A stretch of DNA of 64,000 nt from assembly GCA_002440665.1 (NCBI GenBank), contig DJUX01000047.1, forward strand, positions 1-64,000, in the 5' to 3' direction. This DNA comes from Dechloromonas sp. UBA6271 (lineage in GTDB: Bacteria; Pseudomonadota; Gammaproteobacteria; Burkholderiales; Rhodocyclaceae). The notes beneath the pieces were generated by a model. It was not told where the DNA came from. It ran no database searches and saw only the letters and a list, made by a program, of their open reading frames with translations. This document shows positions 8,006 through 18,215 of this stretch, piece after piece; position 1 is the first letter of the stretch; each line of letters starts with the position of its first letter. The position numbers and the translations under genes were made by a program.

Positions 8006-9576
8006 TCAGCCTGCCAGTTCCAGGGCAGGCATGAAACGCCGCGCACTTTCGCATGCCGCATCGATCATTGTGGCCACTTCCTCGGGCGAAAGCTTGAGTT
8101 CTTCAGCGAATATCCCGGCGACGCGTTCGATGGCCGCTTCGGCCGCCCTGGCGTCGTGGAACAGGGCGCGCGTGCGGCGAGCCAGCACATCCTCGATGGT
8201 GCGTGCCGCTTCGTGGCGGATGGCGAAGCGCACCATCGCTTCGCTGTACGGCAACGCTGGGTGTAGCGGCCGGTCGTGGCCGGGCAGCGAAGCGAGCAAG
8301 GGCGCATCGGTACCGTAGCCGTTGCTGCCCGGCTGGGCCGGGCAGCCGTGCAGTTTCAGCACTCGTGTCGGGCATGGCTCGGCGGGCAGGCCGGCAACTT
8401 CGGCGGCACGGTCGATGACGTCTTCGGCCATCAGCCGGTAGGTCGTCCACTTGCCGCCGGCGACGGTGATCAGGCCGCTGGCGCTGACCAGCACCGCGTG
8501 CTCACGCGACAGGGCGGCGGTGCTCTGGTGGTCGGTACTGTCGGGATGGATCAACGGGCGCAGGCCGGCAAAGACGCTGCGGATGTCGGCGCGGGTCGGC
8601 GGCCGGGTCAGCACCCTGGCGGCCGTGCGCAGCAGGAAATTGATCTCCGCGGCGAGTGGCTGCGGGTCGTCGAGCTGGGCCAACTCCGGGCGCGGGGTGT
8701 CGGTGGTGCCGAGCAGCACCTTGCCTTGCCAGGGAATGGCGAACATCACGCGGCCGTCTTCGGTTTCCGGGATCATCAGCGCCTGCTGGCCGGGCAGGAA
8801 ATCGGCATCGAAAACGAGGTGGATGCCCTGGCTGGGGGTGAGCAGCGGCGCTACCCCCGGCTCGTCGAGCCGGCGCACGCTGTCGGCATGCACGCCGGTG
8901 GCGTTGACGACGGCGCGGGCGCTGACTTCAAATTCTTGACCGCATTCCGCATCGCGCAGCACCGCGCCGACGACGCGGCCGTCCGTCTTGAGCAGTCGGG
9001 TGGCCGGCAGGTAGTTGAGGCAGGTGGCGCCGAGATCGGTGGCTGTGCGCATCAGCGTGATGGCCAGCCGGGCATCGTCGAATTGGCCGTCCCAATAACG
9101 GATGCCGCCGCACAAACCGGCGCGGCGCAGGCCGGGCAGGGCGGCGATGACTTCCTGCCAGTCGAGGCTGCGGGAAGCGGCCAGGTTGTGCCCGCCGGAC
9201 AGTACGTCGTACAGCTTGAGGCCGGCCGCGTAAATGACGCGGTCGACGTTGCGCCAGGCAGGAATCACGAAGGCCAGCGGATGCACCAGATGTGCCGCGT
9301 TGGCGAGCAGGTAGGAGCGTTCGCGCAGGGCGTTGCGCACCAGTGCGAAATCACCCTGGCGCAGATAGCGCACGCCGCCGTGGATCAGCTTGGTGCTGCA
9401 CGACGAAGTGCCGGAGGCGAAATCGCGGGCTTCGACGAGCAGGGTGCGGTAACCGCGCGCTGCGGCATCGACCGCCGCCCCCAGCCCGCTGGCGCCGCCG
9501 CCGATGATCAGCACATCCCAGGGGCGTGTCTCGCGCAAGGTGCCGAGGTTTTCGGCGCGGCTGGCTGGTACATCCA

Positions 9577-9577
<1 letters not shown>
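8006..9577 (-). CDS. glpD: aerobic glycerol-3-phosphate dehydrogenase
   Basis: 523 aa, the usual GlpD length. Oxidises sn-glycerol-3-phosphate to dihydroxyacetone phosphate at the membrane and passes electrons to quinone. The FAD-binding Rossmann motif WDVLIIGGGASGLGAAVDAA is near the N-terminus. SCSTKLIHGGVRYL and SVFAGLRPLI are the family's flavin and substrate-contact segments, and ASGLITVAGGKWTTYR ends the flavoprotein part. The start MDVPASRAENLG is the ATG at 9575-9577, whose A is shared with the glpK stop codon (TGATG), so glpK and glpD are coupled. The long N-terminal in-frame extension is glpK shadow and was discarded. Confidence 0.96.
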
Positions 9578-11085
<1,508 letters not shown>

Positions 11086-11146
11086 GGCGAACTCCGGCGA
11101 GCGGTATGCCAGTATAGCCGGCTATTTTGAGCGTAGCGGCAAGCTG

Positions 11147-11184
11147 AAAAATGGCCGAAACTGGCAGTCGACCGCAATAGGGCA
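11147..11184 (+). repeat. dispersed core + A/T-tract repeat, copy upstream of glpK
   Basis: GAAAAATGGCCGAAACTGGC precedes GTCGACCGCAATAGGGC. The core 10-mer is exact (11167-11176). It sits between the divergent glpK and DUF4202 genes, where promoters of both must lie, so this copy could overlap regulatory DNA. Confidence 0.78.
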
Positions 11185-11292
11185 CTGACAGAAAATTTCA
11201 GGTCACACTACTATCGGTGTATTGGTTATCTGGAGCCATCGGCTGGAGATGTCTCCGATCAAGCAAAGCAACACACCCTCATGAGAGATTCA

Positions 11293-11892
11293 ATGATTGC
11301 CAACCCGGAACGCTTCAACAAAGCCATTGCCCTGTTCGACGCCGCCAACGCGCAGGATCCCAATCAGGACGAGGGCCAGCCCAAGGAACTGCTTTACGCC
11401 TGGCGCATGACGGAGATGATCGGCCGTTTCGCGCCGGAGGCCAGCGAAGTCGCCCAGCTAGCCGTGCGCGCCCAGCACATCCAGCGCTGGACCGTGCCAC
11501 GCAGCAACTACCCGCTGGGCAAGCCAGGATACTTCGCGTGGCGCACCGGTCTCTACCGGTTTCACGCCGAAACGGCCGGCAAGCTTATGCAGCAGGCCGG
11601 CTACGACGAAGCGACGGTCGAGCAGGTGAAGGCGGCGGTCGGCAAGCAGGACATCAAGACCAATCCCGACACGCAGTTGCTGGAAGATGTCACCGGCCTC
11701 GTCTTCATCGAACACTACATGCTGGGTTTCGCCGGCCAGCACGCCGAATACAGCGAAGAAAAGTGGCTCGACATCATCCGGAAGACGTGGAAAAAGATGT
11801 CCGCCAACGCGCATGTTTTCGCCACGAGCGGCGGCATCAAGCCGCCGGAAGCCTTCGTTCCATTGATTCTAAAGGTGGTTTCAGGCGCGTGA
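11293..11892 (+). CDS. DUF4202 domain-containing protein
   Basis: 199 aa, all-helical and soluble, no signal peptide. The start RFNKAIALFDAANAQDPNQD, then RAQHIQRWTVPRSNYP and TNPDTQLLEDVTGLVFIEHY, match the DUF4202 family, whose biochemical function is not established. Conserved His, Asp and Glu residues suggest a metal-binding hydrolase-like helical bundle, but that is inference only. I prefer the ATG at 11293 because GAGA precedes it at good spacing; an ATG at 11281 would add four residues. It is monocistronic and convergent with the CapA-like gene. Confidence 0.82.
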   Translation: MIANPERFNKAIALFDAANAQDPNQDEGQPKELLYAWRMTEMIGRFAPEASEVAQLAVRAQHIQRWTVPRSNYPLGKPGYFAWRTGLYRFHAETAGKLMQQAGYDEATVEQVKAAVGKQDIKTNPDTQLLEDVTGLVFIEHYMLGFAGQHAEYSEEKWLDIIRKTWKKMSANAHVFATSGGIKPPEAFVPLILKVVSGA

Positions 11893-12053
11893 TCGTAAAG
11901 GTAGAAACGGGGCCGGGGTGACGGGAAGCGGGCCCATGGTTTCTGATTGCCGAGGAGTGCAGCAATATGGTTTTGCGGCCAAGCCAACGCTTGCCAGTTT
12001 GGGACTAAACACTTGGTTGATGACAGTTATCCCGTTGGTCATCAGAGGCAGTG

Positions 12054-13028
12054 TCACGGATTCTGGCACTCCGAAATCACTGCGTCGCCACCCCGCCCGC
12101 AGGGCGTGAACGCACCGGGAACCGGCCAGGGGGTGCCGTCGTCGTCCATCTGCGCGGCCAGCGTTTCCCAAAAGATCACACCGGATTTGTCGAGTTTGAG
12201 GCGCAGCAGCCAGCCGCGCTGGGCTTCCGGGTAGTCGAAGCCGTCGAAGACGAAGTTGCCGAGGCTGTAGACGATGGGTTTGCCCTTGTAGATTTCGGCG
12301 CCCTGCGTGACATGCGGGTGGCTGCCAACGACGAGGGCGGCGCCTTCGTCGATCATTTTCCGGGCGAAGGTTTTCTGGCGTTCGCTCGGCTGCGTTTCCT
12401 TTTCCCAACCCCAGTGCATGAAGGGGATGACGAGGTCGGCGCCGGCCGCCTTGGCGGCGCGGATGTCGGCGATGACGTGGTCGTCCTCGCTCCAGGCGAC
12501 GCCGGGCCAGTCGGGGCCGGCGGCGAAGGCGCGCGGCTTGAATTCGTTGTAGCCGAGGACGGCGATTTTCAGGCCCTTGCGCTCGATCCACAGCGGCTTG
12601 TGCGCCTCGGCCAAATTGCGGCCACCACCGAAATACGCGATGCCGGTCTGGTCGTGGTGCTGCATGGTTTCGTTGAAGGCGTCGCGCCCGTAATCGCCGG
12701 AATGGTTGTTGGCGAGCGAGACGGCGTCGAAGCGGCCGGGCAGGATGGACAGCACGCGCGGGTCGGCGCGGAAGGTGACGATCTTGCTGGCGTGCGCCTG
12801 GCCGCTGCTGGCGACCGGGCATTCGAGGTTGCCGATGCGGTAGTCGGCTTCGGCGAGAACTGCGGCGAAGGGGGCGAGCGGGTCGCCACCCATGGCGATG
12901 GTCCGGCCGGGGCCGTCGTCGAGCATGATGTCACCGGCAAAGAGCAGGGTGACGGGTTCTGCGCGCGCCATACCGGTGAGCAGGCAGCACAGGGCGACTG
13001 TTGCGGTCGACCGGAAAAAACGGGCCAT
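12054..13028 (-). CDS. CapA-family (PGA-cap) exported metallophosphoesterase-like protein
   Basis: 324 aa with a Sec signal peptide (MARFFRSTATVALCCLL, cleavage after ARA). The mature protein has the CapA/PgsA calcineurin-like pattern: LLFAGDIMLDDG, RIGNLECPVAS, VSLANNHSGDYG, LVIPFMHWGWEKE, and VVGSHPHVTQGAE followed by YSLGNFVFD. Founding members act in poly-gamma-glutamate capsule synthesis, but many single-gene relatives have no known role and no capsule genes are nearby. The codons for the first dozen residues are supplied by a dispersed repeat. It is the last gene of the aat-bpt-nnrS run, 2 nt after the preceding stop. Confidence 0.88.
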   Translation of the reverse strand: MARFFRSTATVALCCLLTGMARAEPVTLLFAGDIMLDDGPGRTIAMGGDPLAPFAAVLAEADYRIGNLECPVASSGQAHASKIVTFRADPRVLSILPGRFDAVSLANNHSGDYGRDAFNETMQHHDQTGIAYFGGGRNLAEAHKPLWIERKGLKIAVLGYNEFKPRAFAAGPDWPGVAWSEDDHVIADIRAAKAAGADLVIPFMHWGWEKETQPSERQKTFARKMIDEGAALVVGSHPHVTQGAEIYKGKPIVYSLGNFVFDGFDYPEAQRGWLLRLKLDKSGVIFWETLAAQMDDDGTPWPVPGAFTPCGRGGDAVISECQNP

Positions 13029-13031
13029 TTT
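12994..13031 (-). repeat. dispersed core + A/T-tract repeat overlapping a start codon
   Basis: On the plus strand: TTGCGGTCGACCGG, AAAAAA, CGGGCC, ATTTTC. This is the clearest copy of the core plus two phased A/T tracts. Read on the minus strand it contains the ATG of the CapA-like gene within AAAATGGCCC and encodes MARFFRSTAT, the charged n-region and first turn of its signal peptide. Confidence 0.82.
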
Positions 13032-13444
13032 CACGGCTTGCCCTTCAGTTCGCACCAGTATTGCAGTTCGCCGTCGCGCACCGGTTCGTAGACGAAATTG
13101 AGCCCGGAAAAGCCGTGGACCGCAGCCGGCGGAGGCGGATAGGGATAGGTGGCCTGATGGATGATGGTCGGGCCTTCGTCGCGGTCAGCGTAGGCGGTGA
13201 GTTTGATGCCGGCAAGATCGGCGGGTTGATCGCGGAAGACGATGCGGAACAGGAAGTACGAGCCGAGAGAAACGGTGGGCGCCGTGTAGGAGTCGGCGAC
13301 CGGCGCGGCTTCGACGACGCGGGTTTCACCGCCATAGGTGAGGTGGCAGGCGACGCTGGCGGCGTGCGCGGGGAGCACCAGGGCGGTGAGGATGGCCGCA
13401 GCGGCAACGCTGGCCAGCCGGTGACGTTCAGTGTTCGCGGCCAT
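13031..13444 (-). CDS. small exported protein of unknown function
   Basis: 137 aa. The N-terminus (MAANTERHRLASVAAAA, hydrophobic stretch ending AHAA) is a Sec signal peptide. The mature part is beta-rich with two cysteines (VACHLTY and YWCELKG) that could form a disulfide between the ends of the domain, plus a Pro/Tyr turn YPYPPPPA. I do not recognise the family. It overlaps the end of nnrS by 17 nt and ends 2 nt before the CapA-like start, so it belongs to the same transcript. The upstream in-frame extension is NnrS shadow and was trimmed. Confidence 0.7.
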   Translation of the reverse strand: MAANTERHRLASVAAAAILTALVLPAHAASVACHLTYGGETRVVEAAPVADSYTAPTVSLGSYFLFRIVFRDQPADLAGIKLTAYADRDEGPTIIHQATYPYPPPPAAVHGFSGLNFVYEPVRDGELQYWCELKGKP

Positions 13445-14666
13445 CGATCCGCGGCTGCGCGAGTTGGGGGATGTAGCGCCAGGCGAGCAGCCCGAAGGCG
13501 GCGAACCAGCAGGTGGCGGCGAGGTCGAGCCAGCGCAGGTAGGCGCCGGGAACAATCTGCGGGCCGACGAGGCGCAGGAAAAAGGCGGCGACCATGATCC
13601 ACAGGACGGTTTTTTCCAGCTTGCCGAAAACGACCTTGCGCCCGGTGTGGCCGTTGGCGATGCGGATGATCATGGCCGGGATGACGAGGCCCATGGCGCC
13701 GAAGGTGAAGACGTGCACGCCAACGGTGCCGACCCAGCCGGTGGCGCCCGGCGGCGGCAACGCGTCGATCAGCAACTGGGCGACGATGGCCAGGTAGCCG
13801 AGGTACATGATCCCGATGTCGAGCCGGCGGAAACCCTTGAGCGGATGCCAGAAGACGAAGCGGCCGAGGAGCAGGACGGCGAGCAGGAGTTCGAGACCGT
13901 GTGCCAGCGCGGCGGGGAGCAGGGCGGTGAACACGAGGACGATGGCGAGCGCCTTGATGGCGAGGTCCAGTACCGGCTGGCGCAGGATGTCGACCTGGAA
14001 GGCGCCGCGCATGAACTGGCCGAGCGTGCGTTCGAGCATGACCAGGAAGGCGACACGGAAGATGCCGAGGGTCATGCTCCAGCCGAGGTTGAAATGCTCG
14101 GGCGAAAGGAGCAGCGTCTTGGCGGCCCAGAACAGCGGCAGGACGATCAGGAAGAAGACGTTGTCGCGGCGATAGCTGTCCTTGTCGCGGTTACGGATCA
14201 GCGTGGCGAGCAGCAGGACGACGATGCTGCACAGGAAGAGGTTGTTGCTCAGCAGGAAGAGCGGCCGCGGCCAGCCGCCACCGAGGCTCATGCCGATGCG
14301 CTCGAAGACCCAGGCGGTGGCGAGGAACATCAACGTGCCGCCGTGATAGCCGCGGACGCCGACCCAGTTCTTGGTGGAGGTCAGCAGGAAGCCGCCGAGC
14401 ACCGCCCAGCCGAAGCCGAAGAACATTTCGTGGGCATGCCACTGGACCGGCGAGAAGTGCTGCGCCGGGGCAGGCAGCACGCCCTTGAAGATGAGGATCC
14501 AGGCGATCGGCAGGCTGAGGCCGGCCAGGCAGGCGAGGGCGAAGAAGGGCCGGAAGCCGACGAGCCAGAGAGGATGGGCGGGAGAGAGCACGGGCGTGAT
14601 TTTAATCTGATTCGGGGAAGCGAACTGTCGCACGGCGAGGCGGCGCCGGGCTTTGATCCAGCGCAA
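13428..14666 (-). CDS. nnrS: NnrS family membrane protein (nitrosative-stress / NO-related)
   Basis: Up to 412 aa with about 12 hydrophobic helices. NnrS proteins are haem- and copper-containing inner-membrane proteins induced by nitric oxide, and in several bacteria they protect metabolism from nitrosative stress. Family strings seen: HPLWLVGFRPFF at the start, FSPVQWHAHEMFFGFGWAVLG with its conserved histidines, GFLLTSTKNWVG, and HVFTFGAMGLVIPAMIIRI. The true start may be the GTG just before LSPAHPLW rather than the ATG at 14666, because the first 25 residues are not family-like. Nothing in the immediate run is a denitrification enzyme. Confidence 0.9.
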   Translation of the reverse strand: MRWIKARRRLAVRQFASPNQIKITPVLSPAHPLWLVGFRPFFALACLAGLSLPIAWILIFKGVLPAPAQHFSPVQWHAHEMFFGFGWAVLGGFLLTSTKNWVGVRGYHGGTLMFLATAWVFERIGMSLGGGWPRPLFLLSNNLFLCSIVVLLLATLIRNRDKDSYRRDNVFFLIVLPLFWAAKTLLLSPEHFNLGWSMTLGIFRVAFLVMLERTLGQFMRGAFQVDILRQPVLDLAIKALAIVLVFTALLPAALAHGLELLLAVLLLGRFVFWHPLKGFRRLDIGIMYLGYLAIVAQLLIDALPPPGATGWVGTVGVHVFTFGAMGLVIPAMIIRIANGHTGRKVVFGKLEKTVLWIMVAAFFLRLVGPQIVPGAYLRWLDLAATCWFAAFGLLAWRYIPQLAQPRIDGREH

Positions 14667-14675
14667 CCGTCCCGC

Positions 14676-15359
14676 TCAGGGTGCTCTGGCGCCGCCGACC
14701 GGCACCAGCTTGATGTCGACCTGGCGCGGTTGAGCGTCGTTGAATGCACGATGGATGGAGTCGCTGATGAACAGCAGCTTGCCCTTGCGCTCGATGCGGG
14801 CGGCGACGGTGATCTGCGCATTTTTCCCGATCAGGTCGCGGTCGATGGTGAGCTTGAAGGGGATGGGCACCTGGCGGCTACCGAGATCGATGCGCTGTTC
14901 GGACAGCGTCAGGGCCGGCGCGTCGGCGCGGGACGTGTCCTGGATGCGGACGATCAGCACGGCATCGGGCGGCAGCGAGCTGGTGGCGTGCCAGGTGACG
15001 CTGCCGCCGATGTCGACGAAGGCGCTCGGCGCGGCCGGCTGCGCTGTTGCTGCTGCGCTGTCGGCCAGCATGCAGCTGCGGAGCCTGCTCTTGCCGTCGC
15101 TGAACAGAGCCTTTTCTTCCTTGGTGTGCAGCGCGACATCGCCGCTTCGGTACGATGCGCCGGAGGCGGCCACGACTTGCGGCAGCGTGATCTCGCGCCC
15201 GGCGACGCGCAGGTTTGCCTGCGGTCGACCGTCGCTGTCGGCCGAAAATGCTACCTCGAAGCGGCTGCCGTCGTCGCAGGTGTAGGTCAGGCGTTCGCTC
15301 TCCGCATGGGCCAGCGAGAAAAAGGCGAGGTAGAGCAGGGCGGGCAGGCGCAGGGTCAT
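14676..15359 (-). CDS. exported MliC-YbaY two-domain protein
   Basis: 227 aa. Signal peptide MTLRLPALLYLAFFSLAHA. Residues about 25-95 (RLTYTCDDGSRFEVAF, then REITLPQVVAASGASYRSGD and a KSRLRSC end) resemble MliC, the inhibitor of C-type lysozyme, with the paired Cys of that fold. Residues about 115-225 (SVTWHATSSLPPDAVLIVRI, then PIPFKLTIDRDLI and NAQITVAARIERKGKLLFIS) resemble YbaY/YscW pilotin-like lipoproteins. No lipobox cysteine follows the signal peptide, so it is probably periplasmic. It starts inside the bpt stop codon (ATGA overlap). Lysozyme inhibition is an inference from one domain. Confidence 0.75.
   Translation of the reverse strand: MTLRLPALLYLAFFSLAHAESERLTYTCDDGSRFEVAFSADSDGRPQANLRVAGREITLPQVVAASGASYRSGDVALHTKEEKALFSDGKSRLRSCMLADSAAATAQPAAPSAFVDIGGSVTWHATSSLPPDAVLIVRIQDTSRADAPALTLSEQRIDLGSRQVPIPFKLTIDRDLIGKNAQITVAARIERKGKLLFISDSIHRAFNDAQPRQVDIKLVPVGGARAP
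15219..15250 (-). repeat. dispersed core with degenerate flank, in MliC-YbaY gene
   Basis: CTGCGGTCGACCGTCGCTGT then CGGCCGAAAATG on the plus strand. The core is exact (15220-15229), and GGCC plus an A tract stand at the spacing used by better copies, but the first A/T tract is missing. It is in frame within the MliC-like domain, near residues 36-47. It may be a decayed copy. Confidence 0.4.
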
Positions 15360-16102
15360 TGGTCGGTATCGGTGAGCTGAAGGGGTTGCCATTGGCCGTC
15401 GATCAATCCTTCGATGGGCCGGAAGCGCGATTTGTAGGCCATCTTGCGGCTGTTGGCGATCCAGTAGCCGAGATAGAGGTAGGGCAGGCCGAGGGCGACG
15501 CACTGCGCGGCCTGCCAGAGAATATTGTAGGTGCCGAAGCTGGCGTCCGGCACGTCGGGGTCGAAGAAGGTGTAGACCGAGGACAGGCCGTCTTCCAGGA
15601 CGTCGATGATGCTGACCATGCGCACCGCGTCGCCGTCGGAGAATTCGATCAGCCGCGTGTCGACCCGGCTTTGCAGCAGGAAGTGGCCGTACTGCTCGTG
15701 ACTGTCCTCGTCCATGCCGCCGCCAGCGTGGCGGGCATTCTGGTAACGGGTGTACAGGTCGTAATGTTCCGCGAAGAAGGCCAGCGGCAATTCGCGGACG
15801 GTCAGCCTGGCATGACGTTTCAGGGCGCGGCGCTGGGCGCGGTTCGGGCGCAGTTCGGCGGCCGGCAGACGGACCGGGACGCAGGCGTGGCAGGTGTCGC
15901 AGCGCGGCCGGTAGGTGAAGGCGCCGCTGCGCCGGAAGCCGTGGCGGACGAGCGTGCTGTAAACCTGGGCGTCGATCAGGTGGGTCGGCGTCGCCACCTG
16001 CGAGCGCGCTTCGCGGTCGGGCAGGTAACTGCACGGATAGGGCGAGGTCGCGTAGAACTGGAGCAGCGAAAAAGGCAGGGCAGAATCGTCGGGGAGAGCC
16101 AT
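15356..16102 (-). CDS. bpt: aspartate/glutamate leucyl- or arginyl-transferase (Bpt/ATE family)
   Basis: 248 aa. Adds an amino acid from charged tRNA to proteins starting with Asp or Glu, marking them for ClpS/ClpAP degradation by the N-degron pathway. Features: YPCSYLPDREARSQV at the N-terminus, FTYRPRCDTCHACVPVRLP with the conserved Cys cluster, SRVDTRLIEF, and ASFGTYNILWQ then GYWIANSRKMAYKSRFRPIE at the end. Its length and pairing with aat 2 nt upstream are standard for betaproteobacteria. Bacterial Bpt transfers leucine, although it belongs to the arginyltransferase family. Confidence 0.95.
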   Translation of the reverse strand: MALPDDSALPFSLLQFYATSPYPCSYLPDREARSQVATPTHLIDAQVYSTLVRHGFRRSGAFTYRPRCDTCHACVPVRLPAAELRPNRAQRRALKRHARLTVRELPLAFFAEHYDLYTRYQNARHAGGGMDEDSHEQYGHFLLQSRVDTRLIEFSDGDAVRMVSIIDVLEDGLSSVYTFFDPDVPDASFGTYNILWQAAQCVALGLPYLYLGYWIANSRKMAYKSRFRPIEGLIDGQWQPLQLTDTDQ

Positions 16103-16104
16103 GA

Positions 16105-16809
16105 TTACCAGTTCAAGTCGAGGCCGTTGTTCGTCCAGCGCTGGCGCGGGTGACTACCGCCGGTGAGTTCATGCAGGCGGGCGAGAAAGTCGGTGCGGGG
16201 AATCTCGCGGCCGCCGAGCGAAACGAGGTGCTCAGTGCGCATCTGGCAATCGATCATGCCGAAATCGTGGGCGCGAAGATAGCGAACCAGATGGGCGAAG
16301 GCGATCTTCGAAACGTTGCTGCGGCGCGAGAACATCGATTCCCCATAGAACATGCGGCCGATCGCCAAGCCGTACAAGCCGCCAGTCAGATCGCCTTCTA
16401 CGTAAACTTCGACCGAATGCGCCCAGCCAAGTTCATGCAGGCGGATGTAGGCTTCCATCATCTCCACGCTGATCCAGGTGCCATCCTGGCCAGGGCGCGG
16501 CGTCGCGGCGCAACCGGCGATGACTGCCGGGAAATCGCTGTCGAAGCGCACCTCGTAGTCCCGGGTGCGCAGGGTCTGGCGTAGCGAGCGGGTCAGGCGG
16601 AATTCGTCGGGAAACAGCACCATGCGCGGGTCGGGGCTGTACCACAGCGGATAGCCCTCGACCGTCCCCCAGGGGAAAATCCCGTTCAGGTAGGCATCGA
16701 GAAGACGCGCGGTGGACAGGTTGCTGCCGATGGCGAGCAGGCCGCCCATGTCCTCACGGGTCATCTCGATCGGCGGAAAGGGATCGAGCAGGCCGAGGAA
16801 CGGAATCAT
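16105..16809 (-). CDS. aat: leucyl/phenylalanyl-tRNA--protein transferase
   Basis: 234 aa, the normal size. Transfers Leu or Phe from tRNA to N-terminal Arg or Lys, the other branch of the bacterial N-degron pathway; the paired bpt product covers Asp/Glu ends. Signature regions: ARLLDAYLNGIFPWG, PLWYSPDPRMVLFP, then GGLYGLAIGRMFYGESMFSR and DCQMRTEHLVSLGGREIPR. The usual GGDLS near the start is GSNLS here, a conservative departure. It heads a minus-strand run of six closely packed genes ending at the CapA-like gene. Confidence 0.96.
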   Translation of the reverse strand: MIPFLGLLDPFPPIEMTREDMGGLLAIGSNLSTARLLDAYLNGIFPWGTVEGYPLWYSPDPRMVLFPDEFRLTRSLRQTLRTRDYEVRFDSDFPAVIAGCAATPRPGQDGTWISVEMMEAYIRLHELGWAHSVEVYVEGDLTGGLYGLAIGRMFYGESMFSRRSNVSKIAFAHLVRYLRAHDFGMIDCQMRTEHLVSLGGREIPRTDFLARLHELTGGSHPRQRWTNNGLDLNW

Positions 16810-16825
16810 GGAACGCGCGGCAGGG

Positions 16826-17974
16826 TCAGCGGGTGCGCTCTTCAGCCAGCCAGGTAATCGGCCTGGCGTGCTGTTCCAACTTGATCTCGCATTCCGGGTC
16901 GTCGCATTCGTCGTGCTTCTTGAAGGCGATCACGTGGTCGGCGTCGAGCCGGATGCCGATTTTTTCGCCGATGGCGTGGTTGTGGTGAGAGGGCACCAGC
17001 GACAGCACCTCGGTGCCGCTGGCCAGGCGCAGGGTGTAGAGAATGTCGGCACCGCGGAAGGCCTTGTGTACCACCTCGGCTTGCACCGCGCTGCCGTCGT
17101 CATGGACGATGTCGTCGGGCCGCAACAGGATGTCGACGCGGCAACCGTTATCGCAGTCGGTGCAGGTTTCGTGGCATTCGACCGGGGTGTCGGAAATCAG
17201 CGTGCCGAGTTCCATGCGTACGCTGTTGTTCGGCCCGACCACGCCGGCGATCAGCACGCCCTGGCCGATGAAGTCGGCGACGAAGCGGTTGGCCGGACGG
17301 TGATAGAGGTTGTAAGGAACGTCCCATTGCTGGATGCGGCCTTCATACATGAGGCCGATCTCGTCGGCGATGGCGAAGGCCTCGTGCTGGTCGTGGGTGA
17401 CCATGACTGCGGTCGACCCCTCGCGCTTGAGGATTTCCCGCACCTCGACTGAAAGCCGCTCGCGCAGGCCGACATCGAGGTTAGAGAAGGGTTCGTCTAG
17501 CAGGATCAGTTCCGGGCGCGGCGCCAAGGCGCGGGCCAGTGCGACGCGCTGCTGCTGGCCGCCGGAGAGTTCGTGCGGGTACTTGTTTCCCTGGCCATGC
17601 AGACCGACCGTGGCCAGCAACTGGCGGACGCGCAGGTGGGCATCTTCATGGGGGTTGCGGCCGAGCCCGAAGGCGACGTTTTGTTCCACCGTGAGATGCG
17701 GAAAGAGGGCGTAATCCTGGAAGACCATGCCAATCCGCCGCTTTTCCGGTGCCAGGCGCTGGCCAACGCTGCTGACCACCTTGTCATGCAGGCGAATTTC
17801 GCCGCCGGCAATTTCCTCGAAGCCGGCGATGCAGCGCAGCAGGGTCGTCTTGCCGCAGCCGGAGGGACCGAGCAGGCAGGCGATCTGGCCGCTTTCGAGG
17901 CGGAAGTCGACACCATCGACCACGGTATGATTGCCGTAACGCTGTACGACGCCAATTAGCTCGAGTTGGGACAT
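16826..17974 (-). CDS. fbpC: ferric-iron ABC importer ATPase (FbpC-like) with a cysteine cluster
   Basis: 382 aa. ATPase of an iron(III) importer whose permease and binding protein are encoded at 18703-20337 and 20380-21396. Walker A GPSGCGKT (36-43), signature LSGGQQQR (136-143), Walker B ILLDEP (157-162), switch His in MVTHDQHEA. The C-terminal regulatory part contains C267, C271, C274 and C278 (CHETCTDCDNGC) and a second pair, C357 and C362 (DECDDPEC). These clusters are not part of the core ABC fold and could bind a metal. The start ATG (17972-17974) was chosen over an upstream in-frame ATG because MSQLELIGVVQRYG begins the ABC domain. The 240 bp upstream are AT-rich. Confidence 0.9.
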   Translation of the reverse strand: MSQLELIGVVQRYGNHTVVDGVDFRLESGQIACLLGPSGCGKTTLLRCIAGFEEIAGGEIRLHDKVVSSVGQRLAPEKRRIGMVFQDYALFPHLTVEQNVAFGLGRNPHEDAHLRVRQLLATVGLHGQGNKYPHELSGGQQQRVALARALAPRPELILLDEPFSNLDVGLRERLSVEVREILKREGSTAVMVTHDQHEAFAIADEIGLMYEGRIQQWDVPYNLYHRPANRFVADFIGQGVLIAGVVGPNNSVRMELGTLISDTPVECHETCTDCDNGCRVDILLRPDDIVHDDGSAVQAEVVHKAFRGADILYTLRLASGTEVLSLVPSHHNHAIGEKIGIRLDADHVIAFKKHDECDDPECEIKLEQHARPITWLAEERTR

Positions 17975-18215
17975 GGTGCCCAAGTATATATGAGGCTTGT
18001 TAACATGGGTTGTTTGCCACATAAATATCGATTTAATACATTTAAAATCAATGTGTTGTAAATCTTAATAATCGCTATGGCATTGGCGTTTGTTGACTTG
18101 AATCAGCTCGGCTCCCTGGCGGGAGCATAGCTAAATTGACAAAGTGGCTACGCCAGGGAAAATGGGCTGTCTTCGAAATGCACAACACTCGATTTGGAGC
18201 GGCATACTTCACATC

